Assembly (NCBI RefSeq): GCF_028446585.1
Contig: NZ_JAPFQL010000068.1
Location: forward strand, 1 to 37,928
DNA: 37,928 bases
Direction: 5' to 3'
Source: Intrasporangium calvum
Lineage (GTDB): Bacteria; Actinomycetota; Actinomycetes; Actinomycetales; Dermatophilaceae
This document shows, piece by piece, positions 33,510 to 37,928 of the stretch (position 1 is its first letter; every line of letters begins with the position of its first letter). Under the pieces are notes generated by a model. That model made no database searches. It was given only the letters and a program-made list of their open reading frames with translations, and had not been told where the DNA came from. The position numbers and the translations under genes are program-made.

Positions 33510-34031
33510 ATGACTGACCCGTTCGTCGCCGAGATCCGGCTGTTCGGCTTCAACTTCGCTCCCAAGGGGTGGGCGATGTGCAACGGCCAGATCCTGCCCA
33601 TCTCGCAGAACACCGCGCTCTTCTCCCTCCTCGGCACCATGTACGGCGGTGACGGGAAGTCGACCTTCGCCCTGCCGAACCTCAACGGTGCCGCGCCGAT
33701 GCACCGCGGACAGGGGCCGGGCCTCTCCCTCAGGGACATCGGCGAGACGGGGGGCAGCGACGTCGTGACGCTGCTCCAGAGCGAGATGCCGGCCCACTCC
33801 CATGCCCTCAACGCCTCGGCCGCCGAGGCGATCGACCGCACCCCGGCGAACGGACGCTTCGCCAACGAGATCGGCGGGATCAACTCGTATGCCGCTCCCG
33901 CAGGCGGGGCCGCCTTCGCCCCACAGACGGTCGCTCCATCCGGTGGCGATCTCCCCCACAACAACCTCCAGCCCTACCTGACCCTCAACTTCTGCATCGC
34001 GTTGCAGGGCGTCTACCCGTCGCGGCCCTGA
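33510..34031 (+). CDS. Tail-collar (MdpB-like) protein C
   Basis: This 173-residue protein is the third paralog: EIRLFGFNFAPKGWAMCNGQ, TALFSLLGTMYGGDGK and FALPNLNGAAPMHRGQ, closing with PHNNLQPYLTLNFCIAL. It deviates most from the others in the loop after the collar core (NLNGAAP for DLRGR). GAGGAG lies 8-9 bases before the ATG. The three proteins could assemble as a heteromer; this is inferred from their fixed order and shared ends. Confidence 0.9.
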   Translation: MTDPFVAEIRLFGFNFAPKGWAMCNGQILPISQNTALFSLLGTMYGGDGKSTFALPNLNGAAPMHRGQGPGLSLRDIGETGGSDVVTLLQSEMPAHSHALNASAAEAIDRTPANGRFANEIGGINSYAAPAGGAAFAPQTVAPSGGDLPHNNLQPYLTLNFCIALQGVYPSRP

Positions 34032-34048
34032 GCGGACGGTGGCCAGTC

Positions 34049-34537
34049 GTGACGGGCGTGGACACCGTGACCCTGCGGGTCGTCGAGCCGGGTGACCACG
34101 CGTTCCTCGTCGACCTCTACGCATCGACGCGGGCAGCCGAGCTCGCGCTCCTGCCGTGGGATGCCGCAACGAGGACCACCTTCGTGGCCCAGCAGTTCGC
34201 GCTCCAGGACGCGAGCTGGAGCGCTGCCTTCCCCGCCCTCGAGCGATTCCTCGTGCTCGTGGCCACCGCACCGGCCGGCCGCGTCTATGTGGAGCGCTCC
34301 GGCCCCACGCATCACCTCGTCGACGTGGCGATCACCCCTGAGGTGCGGGGACGCGGCGTGGGGTCGTTCCTGCTCGCGCGGCTCACCGCCGAGGCCGATG
34401 CGTGCGGGGCGACAATGAGTCTCCACGTCGTCCCGGGCAACCCGGCCCAGCGACTCTACGAGCGTTTCGGCTTCCACGCGGTGGACCACCGACCGTTCCA
34501 CACGAGGATGGAGCGTCAGCCGACGACAGCCGCGTAG
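34049..34537 (+). CDS. GNAT family acetyltransferase
   Basis: This 162-residue protein is a predicted acyl-CoA-dependent N-acetyltransferase. The CoA-binding motif is VRGRGVGSFLL, followed by LHVVPGNPAQRLYERFGF. The N-terminus (YASTRAAELALLPWD) matches, as I recall, the GNATs that accompany tail-collar genes in other bacteria. It begins 17 bases after collar C with only a weak Shine-Dalgarno site, consistent with read-through of the same operon. A target among the collar proteins is attractive but not shown. Confidence 0.85.
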   Translation: MTGVDTVTLRVVEPGDHAFLVDLYASTRAAELALLPWDAATRTTFVAQQFALQDASWSAAFPALERFLVLVATAPAGRVYVERSGPTHHLVDVAITPEVRGRGVGSFLLARLTAEADACGATMSLHVVPGNPAQRLYERFGFHAVDHRPFHTRMERQPTTAA

Positions 34538-34622
34538 CGGTGCCTGCCGTCGCCCCACCCACCTCGAAGAGGGCAAGGGCCAGCGCGACGTCCTCCGATG
34601 AACGCCAGCGGTCCGGCTGCCC

Positions 34623-35033
34623 TCAGAGACGGTTGACGATGGCGATGTAGCGCTGGCGGTCGCCGTCCGGGATGACGAAGAGGGAGGTGGCCTCGAAGCC
34701 CGGACGGGAGAAGACGAAGGCTCCCTGGGGCGGGCCGGGCTCAGCGCTCGAGAAGGTCAGGCTGAAGCGGGACTCCTCGGCCGTGCCGAGCACGGGGACG
34801 AGGTCGCCGACGGCCTCGAGGCGCGTCCGCCAGGTGGCCACCGGGCTCTTCATGGTGAACGTCGCACCCAGCTCCTTCGTGAAGCGGGAGCGCGTGAGCA
34901 GGGACTTGGCCCCCTTCGCAGCGCCAGGGGCCTGGGCGAGCGCGGAGGCCGGCGCGGTCTCGGCCAGCACGGCCAGGGACACCGCACCGAGAGCGCCCGT
35001 GCGCAGGAACTGACGACGGCTGGACGAGAACAC
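34623..35033 (-). CDS. Tat-exported DUF6916-like protein
   Basis: This 136-residue protein has a twin-arginine signal, SSRRQFLRTGALGAVSLAVL (4-23), and a likely cleavage near ALA-QA. The mature part reads ATFTMKSPVATWRTRLEAVG, then FSLTFSSAEPGPPQGAF and SLFVIPDGDRQRY. This fits the DUF6916 family as I remember it, a family associated with tail-collar loci. The GTG start has GGGAGG five bases upstream. It is convergent with the GNAT gene across 85 bp. Its export route (Tat) differs from that of the giant protein (Sec). Function unknown. Confidence 0.75.
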   Translation of the reverse strand: MFSSSRRQFLRTGALGAVSLAVLAETAPASALAQAPGAAKGAKSLLTRSRFTKELGATFTMKSPVATWRTRLEAVGDLVPVLGTAEESRFSLTFSSAEPGPPQGAFVFSRPGFEATSLFVIPDGDRQRYIAIVNRL

Positions 35034-35162
35034 GATGACCTCCCGCTCGCTGGTGCAACGTCGGCTGACGCCCCTGTCGTCGACACGTCGATCATCCCGC
35101 GCGAACGGGCACCCCGCGGCGGAATGGGGAGATTGCGAGACCGTGGCCGTCGACCGATCTCC

Positions 35163-36572
35163 TCAACGACCGTGGACCTGGGCGAGCAGCGCGGTGTAGC
35201 GGTCGAGCACGTCGGATGCGTCCCGGGCGGGCACGTCAAACACCGAGTCGATCCCGAGGTCCCAGACGGGCGGCTCGGCAGCCCCCGAGAGGGCCCACGC
35301 CGCCTGCCGGGCCGCTCCGACGCCGACGTACTCGGCGGGTCGGGGCACGACGACAGGTGCGCGGAAGAGGCCGGGGGCGATCTGCCGGACCGCCTGCGAC
35401 GCAGCGGCGCCGCCGATGAGCAGGATCCGGTCGACCCGAACGCCCTTGTCGCGCAGGGCATCGACGCCCGCGACGACGTTGCACAGCATGCCCTCCACGG
35501 CGGCGCGGGCCAGGTTGGCCGGTGTCGCGTTGGTGCGGGTGAGCCCGCTCAGGGTCCCGGTCGCGCCCGGGAGGTCCGGCGTGCGCTCGCCGTCGAGATA
35601 GGGCAGCAGGCTGAGCCCGCCGGCCCCGGACTCTGCCGAGAGCGCGAGCCGCTCGAGCGCAGCGAGGTCGACGCCGAGCATCGCCGCGGCGGCTGTCATC
35701 ACGCGCGCCGCGTTGAGCGTGCACATCAGGGGAAGGTGGCGCCCCGTCGCGTCGGCGAACCCGGCGATGGCGCCGGACTCGTCGCGGATCGCGTGGTCGT
35801 GCGGGGTGAAGACGGTGCCGCTCGTGCCGAGGGACACGACGACGTCCCCGGGTGACAACGCAAGCCCGAGAGCGGCGCCCATGTTGTCGCCGGTGCCGGC
35901 GGCGACGAGCATCCCGTCGGAGGTCCGGCCAGCCGGCGCGGCGGGAGCGAGCACCTCGGGCACGTCGAGGACCCGCCCGAAGGCGAGCTCGAGCAGGTCG
36001 GGTCGGTAGTCCCCCGTCGCCGCCGACCAGTACCCCGTGCCCGAGGCGTCCCCCCGGTCCGTCGTCCAGCGCTCGAAGCCGCCTCCGTGCTGGAGGATCC
36101 GGCCGGTCATCCAGTCGTGCGGCAGGACGACGCGGGCGACGCGGGCTGCGTGCTCCGGCTCGTGCTGGGCCAGCCACCGTAGCTTCGTCACGGTGAAGCT
36201 GCCGACGAGCACCGAGCCGACTGCATCGACCCAGGCTGCGGGGCCGCCGAGCTCGGCCGTCAGGTCGGCGGCCGCCCCGGCGCTGCGGACGTCGTTCCAC
36301 AGGAGGGCATCTCGCACCACGGAGTCCTGCTCGGACAGGGTCACCATCCCGTGCTGCTGTCCGCCGACGGCGATGGCCGACACCCCGTCGAGGATCCCGT
36401 CCCCCGAGGCCGAGAGGTAGGCCTCCCACCACCGGTCGGGGTGCACCTCGGTCGTGTCCGGGTGCGGAGCCTTGGCGAGGCGAAGCACCTCACCGGTCTC
36501 GGCGTCGCAGACGACCACCTTGGTCGACTGTGTGGAGCTGTCGACTCCGGCGACGAGCGTCCGGTCACTCAT
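35163..36572 (-). CDS. xylB: Xylulokinase
   Basis: This sugar kinase of 469 residues phosphorylates D-xylulose with ATP, feeding the pentose phosphate pathway. FGGY-family features are GVDSSTQSTK (9-18), GGQQHGMV, LLWNDVRS, LPHDWMTG and the C-terminal nucleotide segment LIGGAAASQAVRQI. The ATG has GGGAGG seven bases upstream. It lies 24 bases after the polyol dehydrogenase stop, so the two are a catabolic pair. A preference for other ketoses is possible, but the QQHGM motif favours xylulose. Confidence 0.9.
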   Translation of the reverse strand: MSDRTLVAGVDSSTQSTKVVVCDAETGEVLRLAKAPHPDTTEVHPDRWWEAYLSASGDGILDGVSAIAVGGQQHGMVTLSEQDSVVRDALLWNDVRSAGAAADLTAELGGPAAWVDAVGSVLVGSFTVTKLRWLAQHEPEHAARVARVVLPHDWMTGRILQHGGGFERWTTDRGDASGTGYWSAATGDYRPDLLELAFGRVLDVPEVLAPAAPAGRTSDGMLVAAGTGDNMGAALGLALSPGDVVVSLGTSGTVFTPHDHAIRDESGAIAGFADATGRHLPLMCTLNAARVMTAAAAMLGVDLAALERLALSAESGAGGLSLLPYLDGERTPDLPGATGTLSGLTRTNATPANLARAAVEGMLCNVVAGVDALRDKGVRVDRILLIGGAAASQAVRQIAPGLFRAPVVVPRPAEYVGVGAARQAAWALSGAAEPPVWDLGIDSVFDVPARDASDVLDRYTALLAQVHGR

Positions 36573-36596
36573 GACGGGTCCTCCCACTGCTGCCGG

Positions 36597-37928
36597 TCAC
36601 CGACGGGCGTCGAGCGGACGGCGGGCCTCCAGGGTGGCGCGCGCTCCGTGGGCGTGGAGCGAGTCGAGCCCAGCGGCATACGCCTCGGTGAACCGCGCGT
36701 CGTCGACGAGGTCACCGAAGAGGTCGCGGTCACGGATGAACGCGAGCGGGTCCTCCCCCTGGCGGGCGGCGGCCGCCATGACGCGGTCCTTGATCCGGTC
36801 GACGACCTCGATCGGCTCGCCCTGCTCGTCGACGCCCTCGGCGTAGCGGGCCCACGAGGCGACGACGAGCGCCGAGCGCTCGACCTCGCCCCCGGTCTCG
36901 AGGTTGCGCCGGATCACCGGGACGAGCCACTTGGGGATGCGGTCCGAGCTCTCTGCGCACAGGCGGGCGAGGGTGTCGCGCACCTCGGGGTTGGCGAACC
37001 TCTCGATGAGCTGGTGGCGGTAGGCGTCGAGGTCGACGCCGGGCACCTCGGGCAGGGTCGGGCTGCCCTCGCGCTCCATGTAGCCGAGGAGGAAGTCGAC
37101 GAAGAGCGGGTCCTGGCAGACCTCGTGGGCGTAGCGGTGGCCCGAGAGGTAGCCGAGGTAGCACAGGGCCTGGTGGCTGGCGTTGAGCAGCCGCAGCTTC
37201 ATCAGCTCGTAGGGCACGACGTCGTCGACGACCTGCACGCCGGCCTCCTCGAGCGGGGGGCGCCCGTCGGTGAAGTGGTCCTCGAGGACCCACTGGGTGA
37301 ACGGCTCGCAGACGACCGGCCACCCGTCCTGCACGCCGAACTCCGAGGCGAGCCGGTCGACGTCCTCCGGGGCGGTCACCGGGGTGATCCGGTCGACCAT
37401 GGCGTTGGGGAAGGCGACGTGCTCGTCCATCCAGTCGGCGAGGCCGGGATCCTTCAGGCGCGCGAACGCCGTCATCATCCGGCGGGCGACGTCGCCGTTG
37501 CCGGGCAGGTTGTCGCACGACATCACGGTGAACGGCGTGGCCCCGGCGGCCCGCCGCACGGCGAGCGCGGCCACGATGTAGCCGAACACGGTGCGCGGCA
37601 CGGCCCCCTCGACGAGGTCGGCCTGGATCGTCGGGTCATCCGCGTCGAACTCCCCGGTGACCTGGTTGACGAGGTAGCCGCCCTCGGTGATCGTCAGCGA
37701 CACGATCCGCGTGCGCGGGTCGGCGAGCCGGTCGACCACGGCCTGCGGGTCGTCGGGGGCGAACATCATCTCGACGATGCTGCCGATGACCCGCGGCTCC
37801 CGGTGCCCGTCGGGGTGCTTGACGACGAGGGTGTACAGCCCGTCCTGCGCGCTCAACGTGTCGACGATCCGCCGGTCGTGAGGCAGCGCCCCCACACCGC
37901 AGATCCCCCACTCGAGCGCCTTGCCGTC
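36597..37928 (-). CDS. Mannitol/D-arabinitol dehydrogenase, 5'-truncated
   Basis: This is a long-chain polyol dehydrogenase that oxidises a sugar alcohol with NAD. The frame runs open to the window edge, so the N-terminus is missing. The visible start includes LEWGICGVGALPHDRR and LYTLVVKHPDG. The catalytic helix KLRLLNASHQALCYLGYL holds the expected Lys, Asn and His of the family. Followed by xylulokinase, the best reading is D-arabinitol 4-dehydrogenase (giving D-xylulose) or mannitol 2-dehydrogenase (giving fructose). The C-terminus contains a perfect REP-like word in the codons for YAAGL. The rest of the operon, such as a transporter, would lie outside the window. Confidence 0.9.
   Translation of the reverse strand, partial: DGKALEWGICGVGALPHDRRIVDTLSAQDGLYTLVVKHPDGHREPRVIGSIVEMMFAPDDPQAVVDRLADPRTRIVSLTITEGGYLVNQVTGEFDADDPTIQADLVEGAVPRTVFGYIVAALAVRRAAGATPFTVMSCDNLPGNGDVARRMMTAFARLKDPGLADWMDEHVAFPNAMVDRITPVTAPEDVDRLASEFGVQDGWPVVCEPFTQWVLEDHFTDGRPPLEEAGVQVVDDVVPYELMKLRLLNASHQALCYLGYLSGHRYAHEVCQDPLFVDFLLGYMEREGSPTLPEVPGVDLDAYRHQLIERFANPEVRDTLARLCAESSDRIPKWLVPVIRRNLETGGEVERSALVVASWARYAEGVDEQGEPIEVVDRIKDRVMAAAARQGEDPLAFIRDRDLFGDLVDDARFTEAYAAGLDSLHAHGARATLEARRPLDARR
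36666..36682 (+). repeat. REP-like element, copy 10, inside the polyol dehydrogenase gene
   Basis: GAGCCCAGCGGCATACG is an exact copy located in coding sequence, read on the minus strand as AYAAGLD. It may be chance, since TATGCC is a frequent codon pair in this window. Confidence 0.5.

Noticed and set aside
33888-33904. A further REP-like copy (CGTATGCCGCTCCCGC) in collar C
   Set aside because: Only the first eleven bases match. TATGCC is a common codon pair here, so chance is likely.
32473-34031. A prophage or tailocin, suggested by three tail-collar genes
   Set aside because: No other phage structural, packaging, lysis or integrase gene is nearby, and the genes follow a secreted giant protein in operon spacing.

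Overview
This is a high-GC window with strong G/C third-position bias, many GTG starts and genes typical of Actinomycetota: a WhiB protein, DUF3052, DUF3145, a FasR-type PucR regulator and an LMW-PTP-type arsenate reductase of the kind that uses mycothiol in Corynebacterium. Gene order and protein style suggest an Intrasporangiaceae-like member of the Micrococcales. That placement is an inference; no marker search was run.

Bases 1-16,400 are mostly conserved core. A 5'-truncated livF is followed by ahpE, a DUF3052 gene and divergent aceE, then fasR-fabD-fabH-acpP-fabF. This is the ahpE / DUF3052 / aceE / fasR / fabD order known from Mycobacterium tuberculosis (Rv2238c-Rv2243). Here it is interrupted by argG, a secreted glycerophosphodiester phosphodiesterase and a decayed AbiEi/DUF559-like gene. 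After fabF come minus-strand rtcB, a WhiB7-like gene coupled to an HNH nuclease gene, a 46-codon small ORF with its own terminator, and DUF3145.

Bases 16,600-19,260 hold a Rieske ferredoxin-like protein, an ArsR-rhodanese fusion translationally coupled to an MFS transporter, and a tRNA with anticodon CAT.

Bases 19,260-27,050 look like an accessory block beside the tRNA. A b6-type cytochrome b, an exported His-rich protein, a small membrane protein and a membrane-anchored YVTN beta-propeller lie together. The two transcription units carry matching 11-bp-period direct repeats upstream, as expected for an OmpR/PhoB-type response regulator. Next comes a metal/arsenic cluster: a methyltransferase and a CPNW thioredoxin-like protein, divergent from a MerR regulator across a 20-bp-spacer promoter, then arsR, acr3 and arsC.

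Bases 27,296-35,033 hold the most unusual locus. A 1,708-residue secreted protein (Cys-rich units, Big_5-like Ig repeats, cadherin-like domains, beta-helix) is followed in the same direction by three tail-collar (MdpB-like) proteins and a GNAT acetyltransferase. A convergent Tat-exported DUF6916-like protein closes it. No other phage genes are present.

The window ends with xylulokinase and a truncated polyol dehydrogenase, probably for D-arabinitol or mannitol catabolism. Throughout, a short REP-like element (GAGCCCAGCGGCATACG) recurs about ten times, mostly just downstream of genes and often inside hairpins.
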